From contig JAEDKB010000107.1 of assembly GCA_016296045.1 (NCBI GenBank), positions 1-5,914 on the forward strand: a stretch of DNA of 5,914 nucleotides, in the 5' to 3' direction. The translations under genes were made by a program, and so were the position numbers. The notes below the pieces were generated by a model that saw only the letters and a list, made by a program, of their open reading frames with translations, made no database searches and had not been told where the DNA came from. Numbering within the stretch: the stretch's first letter is position 1; each line of letters opens with the position of its first letter. The DNA is from Oscillospiraceae bacterium (GTDB lineage: Bacteria; Bacillota; Clostridia; Oscillospirales; Oscillospiraceae). Positions 5,867 to 5,914 of the stretch are shown in pieces.

Positions 5867-5899
5867 TTCTTAATAAAAACCTTTGGTTTTTATTAAGAA
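5867..5899 (+). terminator. Probable terminator of the hydCBA operon (possibly bidirectional)
   Basis: A perfect 15-bp inverted repeat (5867-5881 with 5885-5899) around a TTT loop begins 6 bases after the hydA stop. The stem is AT-rich, with GG/CC only at the loop end, and its right arm is GGTTTTTATTAAGAA, so the T-run lies within the stem. On the opposite strand the same GGTTTTTATT is read, so it could also stop a convergent transcript entering from the right. No separate T-tract follows. Confidence 0.72.
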
Positions 5900-5914
5900 G
5901 ACACCGCTATTCGC

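Overview
The window carries the end of an unidentified gene, a complete FemABX-type cell-wall aminoacyltransferase gene, and a complete three-gene operon for a trimeric NAD-linked [FeFe]-hydrogenase in the order hydC-hydB-hydA. The organism is most likely a strictly anaerobic, fermentative member of the Clostridia, perhaps a gut Oscillospiraceae/Ruminococcaceae-type bacterium. The reasons are the NuoE/NuoF-like hydrogenase partners, the moderate GC content with strong AGGAGG ribosome-binding sites, the FemX-type enzyme, and a palindromic intergenic repeat of a kind I recall from gut Clostridia. The exact taxon cannot be read from the sequence.

Layout: bases 3-161 are the last 52 codons of an upstream gene, whose stop codon lies inside a 13-bp intrinsic terminator (158-191). 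An extended -10 promoter (206-235) drives a single gene, femX-like (283-1308). The gene-free stretch 1309-1661 (353 bases) holds a 30-base hairpin module present twice exactly 180 bases apart (1313-1342 and 1493-1522), a MITE/REP-like imperfect palindrome between the two copies (1363-1441), a T-tract making the second hairpin a strong terminator (1493-1531), an AT-rich block, and a near-consensus promoter (TTTACA-17-TATGAT, 1587-1615). The operon then runs hydC (1662-2156), hydB (2170-4077), hydA (4091-5860), with two 13-base intergenic gaps each carrying a strong Shine-Dalgarno. A 15-bp perfect inverted repeat (5867-5899) closes it. Nothing further is seen in the last 15 bases.

How the genes work together: HydB should oxidise or reduce NAD(H) at FMN, with HydC adding a [2Fe-2S] site. 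Electrons pass along iron-sulfur clusters to HydA, where the H-cluster makes or uses H2. In characterised relatives (Thermotoga maritima and Acetobacterium HydABC) this couples NADH and reduced ferredoxin to H2 evolution by electron bifurcation/confurcation. Bifurcation is inferred from family membership, not shown by the sequence. The femX-like gene has its own promoter and terminator and looks functionally unrelated.

For novelty, this is mainly an ordinary metabolic region and I see no undescribed system. The points most worth a second look are the Ser-for-Cys change at the aligned H-cluster ligand position of HydA, paired with an extra Cys 21 residues on, and the duplicated hairpin module bracketing the palindromic element.
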